From positions 1-64,000 of the forward strand of contig JANQAD010000001.1 of the NCBI GenBank assembly GCA_024707205.1: a stretch of DNA of 64,000 nt, given 5' to 3'. This DNA comes from Demequina sp. GTDB lineage: Bacteria > Actinomycetota > Actinomycetes > Actinomycetales > Demequinaceae. Below the pieces are notes generated by a model. That model was not told the DNA's origin and made no database searches. It saw only the letters and a program-made list of their open reading frames with translations. Of this stretch, positions 38,510 to 48,126 are shown piece by piece (the stretch's first letter is position 1; every line of letters starts with the position of its first letter). Both the position numbers and the translations under genes were made by a program.

Positions 38510-39160
38510 CTACGGGAACTCGGAGCGTTCGGGGAAGATGTCGAGCGCGCCGCCCTCGCGGCACTCGCCCGATATGTAGTCCTCCCTAAGGGTGGGATAG
38601 ATCTGGATGAAGTAGGCGCGCTGCAGGGCCCGCGCCTGCTTCTCGGTGGCGCCGAGTTCCTCCGCTACCAGGTAGTTGAGCTGGACCGCTCGGCACTCGG
38701 CCTCCGCCTCTGACCAATAGCCCTCTGTGTGCTCGGTCTCGTGGGCAATGAGGTGAACGGCGGCAATCTGCGCCAATGATGGATGATCCTTGTTGCTCGA
38801 TGCGTATGAGGCGAGCGCCCTGCACGAGTGATTCGCGATAGCGGCGACGTCGGAGTTGTCTTGCTTCACGTAGCCGTCGTATTCGCCGAGGCTGAGAAAT
38901 GATTCCGAGACACGGCGACAATCGGCGCGGGCGTTGGGGTTGTCGGTGACGGCGTGCATCGCTTGTGTGGCGAGTACCTGCTGGCGGTCGTGGCCCACCT
39001 CGAAGTAGAGGGCAACGAGCGTGGACGCGATCAGAATGGCCGCCCACCAAACCCGGCCTCTGCTGCCTTCCCAACCCCAACGTCGGGCCGCGCGAATGGT
39101 GGCGCGGACAGCGAGCACAAGCAGGGCTACGCAGACAAACGTCAAGAGCCCGATGTCCAC
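38510..39160 (-). CDS. Membrane-anchored putative zinc peptidase, hypothetical
   Basis: This is a protein of about 216 residues with two membrane segments near the N-terminus (IGLLTFVCVALLVLAV and WWAAILIASTLVALYFEV). The C-terminal domain contains HLIAHETEHTEGYWSEAEAE: H-E-T-E-H is a zincin HExxH, followed by an acidic E-x-E-x-E stretch. GTG at 39160 (VDIGLL) has AAGGGAG 6 bases ahead; an upstream GTG at 39205 is also in frame. HExxH can arise by chance, so catalysis is only a possibility. The family is not recognised. Confidence 0.6.
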   Translation of the reverse strand: MDIGLLTFVCVALLVLAVRATIRAARRWGWEGSRGRVWWAAILIASTLVALYFEVGHDRQQVLATQAMHAVTDNPNARADCRRVSESFLSLGEYDGYVKQDNSDVAAIANHSCRALASYASSNKDHPSLAQIAAVHLIAHETEHTEGYWSEAEAECRAVQLNYLVAEELGATEKQARALQRAYFIQIYPTLREDYISGECREGGALDIFPERSEFP

Positions 39161-39328
39161 GTACCGCTCCCTTCTTGGCGCATTGTCAATCGGCAGACGC
39201 GTCACGTTTCACGAGGCCAGCCGCCCGTGGCGCGGGCCGACGTCACCATCGACACGTCCGATAGCCAGCCATCGTCGGCCGCTACGGTGGAGTCTGCAGC
39301 ACCGGACTTCGCAGGGAGGTGAACCAAG

Positions 39329-39469
39329 ATGAGAGACCCAGTGGACAACCAGCCCCCTGAATCGGCGCCTTCCTTGGAGACGCTCGCACTGCTCGTGTTC
39401 CTCGAGAGTCTCCGCCTTGCAGACGATGACCTAGCAGACCCAAAGGTCTCGTCGGCCGCTTGGCGTTGA
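39329..39469 (+). CDS. Small protein of 46 residues
   Basis: This is a short gene with a strong GGGAGGTGAACCAAG ribosome site. It begins MRDPVDNQPPESAPSLETLA, then a mostly helical Leu-rich acidic stretch (LLVFLESLRLADDDLADPK), and ends SSAAWR. It has a net negative charge and no membrane segment of full length. I do not recognise it. It lies between two leftward genes with its own upstream space. The ribosome site and amino acid composition favour a real gene. Confidence 0.5.
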   Translation: MRDPVDNQPPESAPSLETLALLVFLESLRLADDDLADPKVSSAAWR

Positions 39470-39552
39470 CGTCGAAGGAGGCATGGCGAGCGGAAGCGCC
39501 GGCGACCGCTCCCTGGTCACTGCGACGCGATCGGAGAAGGTTCCGCTGTGTT

Positions 39553-39864
39553 CTACATGCTCCCGCTTAGCCCACTGAAGACTGCTGAGCCGATGAGCAT
39601 GGACACCAACGCGAACGCCAACGCCGCTGCGACGCCGAGCCCGATCCAGATGAGAAACGCGTAGATCATTCCCTTGGTCACGGCTCTCCTGATACGCACC
39701 TCATCCGCGTCGGTCAGCATGTTGATTCCTCTCGTCTGGTCCGTCCACTGCCGCCCATCCCAGTACCTGGTGGCACCGACCACACTGGGGTCGGGTAGCC
39801 ATCCCGGTGCTGGTAAACGGGCGGGCGGACGGCGCGCGCTGTGCTCGCTCACGCGATCCTCCAT
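39553..39864 (-). CDS. DUF2510-domain small membrane protein
   Basis: This is a 103-residue protein. The N-terminal module PAPGWLPDPSVVGATRYWDG-x-QWT is the DUF2510 motif (G-W-x-x-D-P...R-Y-W-D-G-x-x-W-T), common in actinobacteria, followed by one membrane segment (MIYAFLIWIGLGVAAALAFA) near the C-terminus. The function of DUF2510 is not established; it is thought to be extracytoplasmic or regulatory. ATG at 39864. There are no obvious partners. Confidence 0.8.
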   Translation of the reverse strand: MEDRVSEHSARRPPARLPAPGWLPDPSVVGATRYWDGRQWTDQTRGINMLTDADEVRIRRAVTKGMIYAFLIWIGLGVAAALAFALVSMLIGSAVFSGLSGSM

Positions 39865-39967
39865 GGTGATTGTTCGATCCCCTGCGGTCGAACTGCCCCG
39901 ACGCTAACGGCACAGGCAGTATTCCCTTCGCCTTTGAGCGCAATTTCGTAGGCGGAAGTGGCGAAGT

Positions 39968-41293
39968 TCACTCGCCCGGCGTGAGCCGATACACCAGCCC
40001 CGCCGCGTCGTCCGTGAGGTACAGCGAGCCGTCTGGACCAGGGACCGGGTCAACGGCGCGGCCCCAACGCTCGCCAGCGTCGGACAGGAAGCCCATGACC
40101 AAGGGGACGGGCACGCCCAAGGTCTGTGTGGCGTCGTCCCAAGGCAGGAAGGCGACGTTGGGCTCGCGCGGAGGTTCGCGGTTCCACGAGCCGTGCGAGC
40201 CGACGAGGGCGCCGCTGCCGAGGGTGGCTTCGAGTGGGGTGCCGGCGGTGAAGCTCAGGCCGAGCGGGGCGCTGTGCGCGGGCAGGCCGACCATGGTGGG
40301 CGGGAGGCTCGCGCAGTCGAGCTGGTCGCCGGTGGGGTTGAGGACGGGGTCGTTGACGAAGGGAACGTTGGTGTTGGTAGGCGTCTCGCGGGTGTCGGGG
40401 ACGCAGAACGGCCAGCCAAGGTCGATGCCTGGCGTGATGCGGGTGACCTGATCGACGGGGTTCTCGTTGATGTAGTCGGGGACGTTGAGGCCGAGCTGGC
40501 CGGTGCTGTCGTCGAAGGGGTAGGGCTGGTTGTCCATCTGATTGACGCCGGCGAAGAGGGTTTTATCAGGGGCGATGGCGAGTGCGAAGCCGTTCCTCAC
40601 TCCTGTGGCAACGACCTTGTTGGCCTCTCCGTTGAGGCCGACCTGCCAGATCGTGGCGCGTGCCGGGGTCTGTTCGCGGCTCTGGGGGTCGCGATTGTCG
40701 GCCGAGCCGAGGCTGTAGTACACGACGTCGCCGCTGATCGCGATGCCCTTGGAGCCGTGGCCGGAAGTGGGCAGGTTGTCGACGAGGGTGGTTGGGTTGG
40801 TCACGGTGCCGTCCAGGTAGTCGTAGGTGACGATCTTGTCGCCCTCGCCCACGACGAGGATCTTGCCGTTGAGCGCGAAGCCGAGGCCTTGAGGGTTGTT
40901 GAGGCCGTCGAGGACTACTTCTGTCTTTGGTGCCTTGCCGTCTTCGGTTGGGGTGAGGCGGGTGACCGTGCCGTCGCCTCCGCTGCTCACGAGGAGGCTG
41001 CCGCTGGGGTCCCACGCGGCGAGGCGCGCGCCGGGGACGTTGGCCCAGACCTCGGCCTGCCAGCCTGGCGGGAGCTTGAGGGACTGGCCTTCCGCTGATC
41101 CGGGGTTGGTGCCTTCGGCGACTGTTAGTTGAACCGCGACTAGTTGCCCGACGGTGGGGTTGGGTTGGGTTGGTGACGTTGAGGGGGTGGTGACGGGCGC
41201 CTGCGTGGTGTTTGTTGTGAAGCCGGGATCGGGCGTGCAGCCTGCGAGGGCGAGAAGCGCCAGCGCCCCAATCGTGACCAACCCGTACCGCAT
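39968..41293 (-). CDS. Lipoprotein sugar/sorbosone dehydrogenase (beta-propeller)
   Basis: This is a 441-residue exported lipoprotein: signal peptide with lipobox LALAGC, then a Thr/Pro/Ser linker and a six-bladed propeller of the GDH/sorbosone dehydrogenase type. Blades include LKLPPGWQAEVWANVPGARL, VLDGLNNPQGLGFALNGK, NLPTSGHGSKGIAIS, VRNGFALAIAPD and GLPAHSAPLGLSF. It probably uses PQQ or a related cofactor, but cofactor residues are not fully assignable by eye. ATG at 41293. The neighbours give no pathway clue. Confidence 0.8.
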   Translation of the reverse strand: MRYGLVTIGALALLALAGCTPDPGFTTNTTQAPVTTPSTSPTQPNPTVGQLVAVQLTVAEGTNPGSAEGQSLKLPPGWQAEVWANVPGARLAAWDPSGSLLVSSGGDGTVTRLTPTEDGKAPKTEVVLDGLNNPQGLGFALNGKILVVGEGDKIVTYDYLDGTVTNPTTLVDNLPTSGHGSKGIAISGDVVYYSLGSADNRDPQSREQTPARATIWQVGLNGEANKVVATGVRNGFALAIAPDKTLFAGVNQMDNQPYPFDDSTGQLGLNVPDYINENPVDQVTRITPGIDLGWPFCVPDTRETPTNTNVPFVNDPVLNPTGDQLDCASLPPTMVGLPAHSAPLGLSFTAGTPLEATLGSGALVGSHGSWNREPPREPNVAFLPWDDATQTLGVPVPLVMGFLSDAGERWGRAVDPVPGPDGSLYLTDDAAGLVYRLTPGE

Positions 41294-41500
41294 CTCTCGA
41301 GCCTACGACAGGGCGGCGGGCAACTCAGGGGTGCGGCGAGTTCGTTAGCGCCAAGCCACGTCCTTCACTTCAGGACCTGCAAGGTCACCACTGTACGTGC
41401 ACCGACGCTCGGAGTTCGGCCCGCGGAAGACGCTCACGCCTGCGGCTCGCGCGCGACGGCGGGACTTCTTGAAGATCGCGCGGCTTCGGCGCGGATGCGC

Positions 41501-41773
41501 TCACGGGAGGGCTCGGTAGATCTCGCGTCTATGCCCCGCAGCAACAACGAGCACGATCAGGCGCCCCTCGTCCACGGTGTAGACGACGCGGTAGTCCCCC
41601 ACGCGCACGCGTAGATATCCGTGGCGGCCAGTGATCGCTCGGGCGCCCGAGGGTCGCGGATGGCTGCGCAGGAGACCGATCGCCTTCAGCACGCGGGTCT
41701 GGGCCACGCGGTCGAGTTTCTTGATGTCACGTGCGGCGCGTTCGGAGATCTCGACCGCGTACTGATCAGTCAA
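41501..41773 (-). CDS. relE: RelE-family toxin (second copy)
   Basis: This is a 90-residue RelE-type mRNA interferase. YAVEISERAARDIKKLD, then KAIGLLRSHPRPSGARAI and LRVRVGDYRVVYTVDE and LVVAAGHRREIYRALP follow the family pattern (G-x-x-R-x-R-x-G-x-x-R). TTG at 41773 overlaps the antitoxin stop by 8 bp. It resembles the first RelE toxin at 37.8-38.1 kb in fold but not closely in sequence, so they are not a recent duplication. The partner antitoxin lies directly upstream. Confidence 0.85.
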   Translation of the reverse strand: MTDQYAVEISERAARDIKKLDRVAQTRVLKAIGLLRSHPRPSGARAITGRHGYLRVRVGDYRVVYTVDEGRLIVLVVAAGHRREIYRALP

Positions 41774-42029
41774 GCTCGATGCCCAGCTCGCGCGCGAGGT
41801 CTTCGAGTGCGACAGTGGGCGCGCCCGCGAGCGTGGCCTTCCTCGCCTCGTCTGCGGCGCGAGCGTCTTCAGCATCCTCAAGCGCCTGCAGCGCGCGTCG
41901 ACTGAGGTCAGCATCCATGATGGTCACGGTCTCGCGTCCGTGATCGGTGACGGTGACCGGCTCACGGCGCGCGGCCTCGACGGTCTCCGCCCACTTCTGG
42001 CGGGCGTGCGTTGAACTGATCTGGTTCAT
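41766..42029 (-). CDS. Phd/YefM-family antitoxin (second copy)
   Basis: This is an 87-residue antitoxin. The DNA-binding part is MNQISSTHARQKWAETVEA, REPVTVTDHGRETVTIMDAD, followed by an acidic Ala-rich helix to ELGIELD. ATG at 42029 is 6 bp past a TACAAT -10 box, so the mRNA may be leaderless or nearly so. Inverted repeats in the promoter are likely its own binding sites. Confidence 0.85.
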   Translation of the reverse strand: MNQISSTHARQKWAETVEAARREPVTVTDHGRETVTIMDADLSRRALQALEDAEDARAADEARKATLAGAPTVALEDLARELGIELD

Positions 42030-42070
42030 GTCAATATTGTACGTTTTTGACATCCTGACGACAACGTACA
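42028..42070 (-). promoter_or_regulatory. Promoter and operator of the second Phd/RelE pair
   Basis: On the minus strand TTGTCG (42064-42059) and TACAAT (42041-42036) are spaced 17 bp. Two inverted repeats cover them: ATGTCA/TGACAT (42028-42033 and 42048-42053) and TGTACGT/ACGTACA (42038-42044 and 42064-42070). This is a typical autoregulated toxin-antitoxin promoter in unusually AT-rich DNA. Confidence 0.65.
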
Positions 42071-42191
42071 CTCTCAACAGATCTACGAGTTCGCGAAACC
42101 TACTGTCGCCACCCACTCTTCACCGAACCGCTGCGCCACCATGCGACAGCGCCGCGGTCCTACGAGGTCCGAAGGTGCTCTGGGCGACCGA

Positions 42192-42683
42192 CTACTGCTT
42201 CTCCATCTTGACCGTCATCGTGGTCCCCAGGGCTGACAATTTGTAGCTCAGCACCCCGTCCTCAAAGGTGAAGTCCTTGGTGTCATCAGTCGAAGCAAGC
42301 AGCGCAGTGTCGGTCGCTTCCTTGTCGCGCTCAGAGGTCACGACAAAGGAGTCCGCCGCGTCTGTCGGAGCAACGAAAGTGCCAACCCAGTAGATCGAGG
42401 TCGTATCCCCATCGTCGGAGACCCAGTCGATCGAGATGGTGTCGTCCGTGATGGTCGCCTGCTGGTAGTCCGTCTCGCTATTGGAGTTCGTCTGCTTCCA
42501 GGTGCCTGTGAGGTCGGGGGCGGCCTGCTCCGTCTCTGCAGGGGAGGTCTGCTCCTGCTGCGCCGGGGCTGTGGCCGTGGGCTGCGCGGATTCGCCGGAG
42601 GCTTGGGTCGGGTCATCCGAACTGCTGCAGCCGGCAAGAGCGAGCGTGGCGATGATCGCCAGGGGTGCGATGAGCTTCTTCAT
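42192..42683 (-). CDS. Lipoprotein, lipocalin-like
   Basis: This is a 163-residue lipoprotein. The signal peptide MKKLIAPLAIIATLALAGC (lipobox LAGC) is followed by an Ala/Thr/Gln-rich linker and a beta-rich domain (LTGTWKQTNSNSETDYQQAT, ISIDWVSDDGDTTSIYWVGT, VLSYKLSALGTTMTVKM). The pattern of alternating strands ending in TMTVKM resembles small lipocalin-type folds, but no function can be given. ATG at 42683. The intergenic space to the second antitoxin has no gene. Confidence 0.7.
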   Translation of the reverse strand: MKKLIAPLAIIATLALAGCSSSDDPTQASGESAQPTATAPAQQEQTSPAETEQAAPDLTGTWKQTNSNSETDYQQATITDDTISIDWVSDDGDTTSIYWVGTFVAPTDAADSFVVTSERDKEATDTALLASTDDTKDFTFEDGVLSYKLSALGTTMTVKMEKQ

Positions 42684-42804
42684 CGTTCTATGGTCCCTCA
42701 CTTCCCGCGGATCCTGCAGGACCTCCGGCCTGACAATTCGTAGCGAGTGGCACGAATCACACGACTTCAGTGCCCACACGTAGCCACGATGACCTGGCAG
42801 GAAC

Positions 42805-43359
42805 CTAGCTCGTCGCAGCCTCGTGCAGACGCGCGACGGCTGTGGCGAAGTAGGCGATGTCTTGGTCCGCGTGTTCTTGTTGGTGCGCCGCGCGTTCCTT
42901 TCGATACGTCCCCAAACGACGTTCCTTGTCCTTTGGCACAACCTCGCGGAACATGGCGTGGGCAACAATTCGCGTGGTGCCGGGCAACTCACCTGTGGAC
43001 GTCATCCAGTACTCACGGGCGCTGTAGCCCGCGGTCTCGGTGAGCGTCGCCCACGTTGAGGGCGGTTCCGCCTTGAGCACGCGCGTCTTGTACAGATGGT
43101 GCAACCCCGTATGGGGATGCTTCACCTCTACGAAGAAGGCGTGCTGCGCCGTCCCTACCTCGCCGCTAGCCGTCACCGCAATCAACACACCAGGTCGCGT
43201 CTGCGGCATGTTGGCCGGATCCGCGATGCATTGCCACACGAAGTCAATCGGCGCTGGCACCAGTGCCTCCGCGTCGACGGAGTAGTCAATCCATTCCACG
43301 GTCCGCACTCTAGCGGCACCCGGACAGGTGGTTTCGAACGCCAGACTCAGCTCGTCCAC
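42805..43359 (-). CDS. SRPBCC (START-like) protein
   Basis: This is a 184-residue protein of the helix-grip fold. [59 protein letters not shown] and [14 protein letters not shown] are consistent with SRPBCC, with a large ligand cavity. The ligand is unknown. GTG at 43359 (VDELSLAF) overlaps the end of hsdR by 13 bp on the same strand, so it belongs to the end of the restriction operon. It may be a later GTG, as its first 20 residues are not typical of the fold. Confidence 0.65.
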   Translation of the reverse strand: MDELSLAFETTCPGAARVRTVEWIDYSVDAEALVPAPIDFVWQCIADPANMPQTRPGVLIAVTASGEVGTAQHAFFVEVKHPHTGLHHLYKTRVLKAEPPSTWATLTETAGYSAREYWMTSTGELPGTTRIVAHAMFREVVPKDKERRLGTYRKERAAHQQEHADQDIAYFATAVARLHEAATS

Positions 43360-46300
43360 AACCTGCTTGACGCCTCAGCTTGAGCAATGACAGTCCGCAC
43401 CGCCTCGTCCGCCTTGTCGGGTGGGTACCCGTACTTCTTGAGCGTCCGCTTCACTAGAACCCGCATCCGCGCCCGAACGTCCTCGCGCATGGTCCAGTCG
43501 ATCGTCACCGAGCCCCGCACGGACTCCACCAGCTCGCGCGCGATCACAGCCAACTGCACGTCCCCCATGACCTCGCGCACGCCCGCGTGGTCGTCAAGCG
43601 CCTCGTAGAAGGCGTATTCGTCCTCGTTGAGTCCCAGTTCTTCGCCCCGCGCATCGGCCTCGCGCACCTCGCGCGCGATACCGATCAGTTCAGCGATCAC
43701 AGCCGCCGCCTCAATGGACCGGTTGCGGTACTTGATGAGGGACAACTCGAGCATCTCGGAGAAGCGCCGCCCGGACACGACAGACCGCGCACCATGCCGC
43801 CGGATCTCACCATGCAGCAGCTTCTCCAACATCTCCACGGCCAAGTTCCGCTGCGGCATGCCGCGAATCTCGTCGAGGAACCGCACGTCGAGCACCGAGA
43901 TCTCTGGCCGCTCCAGCCCCGCGGCGGCGAAGATGTCCACCACTCCTCCAGGCACCACCGCGCGCGAGACGATCTGCCGGATCGCCGCATCGGCATCAAA
44001 CGGCCGCACATCGGGATCGAGCGTGCGCTGGGTCAACTTCGAAGACAGCAGTTCGAAGTAGCCCACCTCGTCGCGCACAGACAGCGCGAACTCGGAAGGA
44101 ATCGCCAACGAGAACGCTTTCTTGAGGTCGGAGACGGCGGCCGTGAACCGCGCCTTCCCGTCTCGCAGCGCCAACACGTGCTCAAGCCCCTCGGTGACTG
44201 CGATCAACTTGTCGCCTTGGCCCCCGGCAAGCCGCGCGCGGTAGTCGTAGGCGGGCACCACAGCATCGGGCCTCGCTTCGCCGGCAAACATGGCGGCGAC
44301 CACCTCGTACTTCTCCTGCAGAACCGCAATGGCCGACGCTTGGTCCAGTGTCGGCCGCCCCTTGCCTCCGCTCTCGGTGTAGGTGGCGAGGGCCTTCTTG
44401 AGTTCGGCGGCAAGGCCGATGTAGTCGACGACCAGGCCGCCCTGCTTGTCGCGGAACACCCGGTTCACGCGCGCTATGGCCTGCATGAGGCCGTGGCCGC
44501 GCATGGGCTTGTCCACGTACATCGTGTGGAGCGAGGGTGCATCGAAGCCGGTGAGCCACATGTCGCGCACGATCACGAGCCGGAACGGATCGGCTGGATC
44601 GCGGAAGCGCACGGCGAGTTCCTCGCGCTGCTGCTTGGTGCGAATGTGCTTCTGCCAGGCAGGACCGTCCGCAGCGGAGCCGGTCATGACCACGTTGACG
44701 AACCCGTCGGCCCACTCGGGCCGCAACGCAACGATCCGGTCGTAGAGCTCCACCGCGATGCGGCGGGACATCACCACGATCATCCCCTTGCCGGCTACGC
44801 CGCCCTCGCCGGTGCGGTTCTCGAAGTGCTCCACGATGTCCCGAGCCACCAGATCCAGACGCTTGCCGGAACCCACGATGGCCTCGAGCGCCGCCCACTT
44901 GCTCTTGAGCTTCTCGCGTCCGGACTCCTCCTCGGACTCGGTCGCCTCCTCGAAGTCGGGGTCGATGGTGGGACGCTCGGACTCGTCCAGGTTCAGCTCT
45001 GCCAGCCGCGATTCGTAGTAGATCGGCACGGTGGCGCCGTCCTCGACGGCGCGCTCGATGTCGTAGACGCTGATGTACTCGCCGAACACGGCCCGCGTGT
45101 TCGCGTCCGTGCTCTCAATGGGCGTCCCGGTGAACCCGATGAACGACGCGTTGGGCAACGCGTCCCGCATGTGGCGCGCAAAGCCGTCGATGAAGTCGTA
45201 CTGGCTACGGTGCGCCTCGTCCGCTATGACCACGATGTTGGAGCGGTCGCTCAGCGCGGGGTAGGTGTCGCCCTTCTCCTCAGGGAAGAACTTCTGGATG
45301 GTCGTGAAGACCACCCCTCCGGACTCGCGAGTCAGCAGCTCCCGCAGCTCAGCACGCGTCCCCGCCTGCACCGGGTCCTGGCGCAACAGGTCACGGCACC
45401 GCGCGAAGGTGCCGAAGAGCTGCTGGTCCAAGTCGTTGCGGTCGGTGATGACCACGATGGTGGGGTTGCGCATCGCGGGCTCGCGGATCACGGCACCCGC
45501 GTAGAACGCCATCGTGAGGGACTTGCCGGAGCCTTGCGTGTGCCACACCACGCCAATCCGACGCTGTTCAGAGTTGAGTGCGGCGGCACCGCCGGGCGCC
45601 TCCACGACCTCGAGGAACTCGGCGACCACAGCGATGTCGCCTTCCCCCACGTTCTCGATGACGATCGGCTCAAAGTCCGGGTTCGCCGGCGTGAGCGTCA
45701 CGCGCGAATGCCGCCACCCGCCGTTCTCGTCCAGCACTTTCTCGGAGGAGTAGCGCTTCACCGTGTACCGAGAGCCCGTCTCGGGGTCCACGGAGTCACG
45801 CAACTCCACCACCACGTCGCGACCCTCGCGCGTGCCGTCGTCGCCGGCGCGCGGAACAGACACAGCGAACCATCGGGGATGCGTGGCTCCATCGACTTCC
45901 CAGTGACCCGCGCCAGGAACATGCCGGGCTCCACCGAACGGCCCAAGTCAACGGTCGCCCACTCTACGTCGTCTGCGATGAGCGTCTGGCCATCGCCGAA
46001 CGCACCAGCGGCGAATTCGAGCGGGATCACCGGCACGGGCACCGGCTCGGCACCGGACTCACCAGCGCCAGTCGCGGCCACGGTAGACGCGAGCGCCTCC
46101 TGCACCGCGTAGTACTGGTGATACCCGGCAAGCTTCTTGACGGGCGCTCCCCCACCGTCGTCCTCGAACACCGTGAACGTGCGGAGCAGCTCCAGCAGCG
46201 CGGCGGGTGTCAGCACACCCTCGATCAGCTCCTTGAGCCCGTTCACCGAGCCACCCGGAGTCCGCCACGTCTTGAACCACTCCGTGCCAGCGGTGAGGCT

Positions 46301-46912
46301 GCCGATCTTGGCGACCACGCCGTCGGACAGAACGACGGCCGCGTTGGCGGTGAAGAGGGACGGGATCTCCTCCTTGTAGGTGCCGATCTGGTTATGGGCG
46401 TGGTGCTCCCACTCGTCGCCGAGGCCGGGCGCCTTGAACTCGATGACGGCGAGTGGCAGCCCGTTGACGAACAGGATGACGTCGGGCCGGCGGTTGTGGG
46501 AGTCCTCGATGATGGTGAATTGGTTGACCGCGAGCAGGTGGTTGTTGGCGGGGTTCTCGAAGTCGATGAGCGCAGCCTTGGCGCCGCGGATGGCGCCGCT
46601 CGCGTCGCGGTACTCCACGTCCACGCCGTCCACGAGCAGGCGATGCATGGTGCGGTTGCGGGTGGTGAGGTCGGGGCCGGGGACGCGCAGCACCTTGGTG
46701 AGGGCCACCTCGAGGGCCGACGCTGGCAACTGGGGATTGAGGCGCTCCAGTGCCTCGCGAAGGCGCTTGGTGAGGATGGTTTCGCCGAGACTTGAGCGTT
46801 CGGGATGGGGGCCGTCGGGCTCGATGTCGGGGCCGAAGGCGGTGTCCCAGCCAGCTTCGCCTAGCCAGTCCAGGGCGGCGTACTCAACGGTGTCTTCGTT
46901 GAAACCTGACAC
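43347..46912 (-). CDS. hsdR: Type I restriction subunit HsdR with embedded S24 peptidase, frameshifted in this sequence
   Basis: This is the motor and nuclease subunit of a type I restriction system. The domain order in the corrected protein (about 1188 residues) is as follows. HsdR_N nuclease has the catalytic region [20 protein letters not shown] (D...E-x-K). A LexA/UmuD-like S24 domain spans about residues 295-430: [13 protein letters not shown] with the Ala302-Gly303 bond, [13 protein letters not shown] with Ser340 and YTVKRY with Lys386. The SF2 helicase has [26 protein letters not shown] and GFTGTPI. A C-terminal DUF3387-like region follows. GTG at 46912 overlaps the ATPase stop (TAGTG). 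One base is missing at 45844-45850 inside the S24 domain: before it the frame is in one phase and after it (FRAP then [15 protein letters not shown]) in the next. I consider it an indel. The S24 insertion is unusual for HsdR. Confidence 0.85.
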
Positions 46913-48118
46913 TACTCCCCCCACTCGCTTACAGGTATCGACAAGAATTCGTCCACTGGGATTCCGCCGCCGCCGACGAGGAGCGGCCTAGCGGGTCCAT
47001 GGACGTCAAGAAACTCCTGAATACCAGGGAGGCTACCCGCTCGCGTGCCACTCTTGACTTCGATCGCGGTGACTTTTCCGCGAACGGTCAGCACATAGTC
47101 CACCTCGTGGTTGCGCTCTCGCCAGTACTCGACGCGGCACTGCCCAGCGGCGGCCGCGTTGACGAGGTGCGCGCCGACCGCGGACTCGACGTATCTTCCC
47201 CAGCGTCCATCACCGGGCCTCAAGTCTTCCCACTCCCCGGGCGGTCTCATTGCCGTCATGAGCGCGGTGTTGAACACCTGAAGCTTGGGTATGGAACCGC
47301 GCGAACGCACGACGGAACCGGAGTGTTTTTGCAAGCCCGTGGCCATACCCGCACCCTCGAGCAGCCGCAGATAGTGGGCAAGGGTCGTCGTGTTGCCCGC
47401 GTCGACTAGCTGGCCCAGCATCTTGGAGAAGCTCAACAGTTCGCCTGAGTACTCGCACGCAAGATTGAAGACACTGCGAAGGAGAGCAGGTTTGTCGACT
47501 CGGTTGTTGAGGAGCACATCCCGCGAGATCGTTGTCTCAATAAGAGAGTCGAGCACATACCGCTGCCATCGCGGCGGATTATCTGCGAGGGTGGCGGCGC
47601 CGGGGTAGCCACCGAAGCAGATGTAGTGGTCGAGGTCGAACCCAAAGGCGGCATGCATCTCGGGGTAGGACCAATGTGGAACATGAATCTGCTCGAAGCG
47701 CCCTGCCAGAGACTCAGTGAGCCCGTTGGTCACGAGGAGCGGAGCGGAACCCAGCACTACAACCTTGACGTCGGTGCCCGTGCGAGTGTCCTCGTCCCAC
47801 AGCTTCTTCACCGCCTCGGACCAGTTGTGGACTTTTTTGCACCTCGTCGATCACGAGCACCGCACCGCCAACGCGCGCAGCTACGCGCGCGGCCTCCCAC
47901 TGCTGCTCTAGCCACGTTGGCGTTGCCAGCGAGGTTCCATCGGCACTCGCGAATTGGACCGGCACAGTGAGCCGCCCAGTCGCCTGAGTTACGAGCGTTG
48001 TCTTGCCAACTTGCCGTGGGCCAGTCACCGCCTGGATAAACCTGCGAGGCTCGCGCAGGCGTTCTTCGAGCTGAGCGGCGTAGGTACGCTCAAAGCCTCT
48101 TGACGAATTACTCAACAC
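46912..48118 (-). CDS. DUF4143-type AAA ATPase, frameshifted in this sequence
   Basis: This is an ATPase of the AAA_14/DUF4143 type. The N-terminal part has Walker A AVTGPRQVGKTTLVTQ and Walker B VLVIDEVQK; after the break come LWDEDTRTG, VVVLGSAPLLVTNG and the C-terminal DUF4143 domain with NHEVDYVLTVRGKVTAIEVK, a nuclease-like E-x-K. Six T at 47833-47838 (A6 on the coding strand) should be five; correcting it restores VQKVHNWSEAVKKLW and 401 residues. The first codon is GTG at 48118, probably leaderless. Its stop overlaps the hsdR start. The role is unknown; tight coupling to hsdR suggests a helper or regulator in defence. Confidence 0.75.
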
Positions 48119-48126
48119 ACTGAGTA
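48109..48126 (-). promoter_or_regulatory. Inverted repeat at the ATPase-hsdR start
   Basis: TACTCA (48109-48114) and TGAGTA (48121-48126) are separated by ACACAC and straddle the GTG start. An AT-rich stretch (TATTTTTG) follows, which holds -10-like sequence on the minus strand. A separate promoter for the ATPase-hsdR pair, with an operator at its start, is plausible. Confidence 0.4.

Noticed and set aside
39483..39578. 31-residue frame after the 46-residue gene
   Set aside because: Its ribosome site is only one base from the start codon and it overlaps the DUF2510 gene in antisense.
47833..47838. Programmed frameshift at the A6 run in the ATPase gene
   Set aside because: The codon phase does not give the A-AAA-AAG slippery arrangement, and other genes here show similar run errors; an indel is simpler. 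Transcriptional slippage cannot be excluded.
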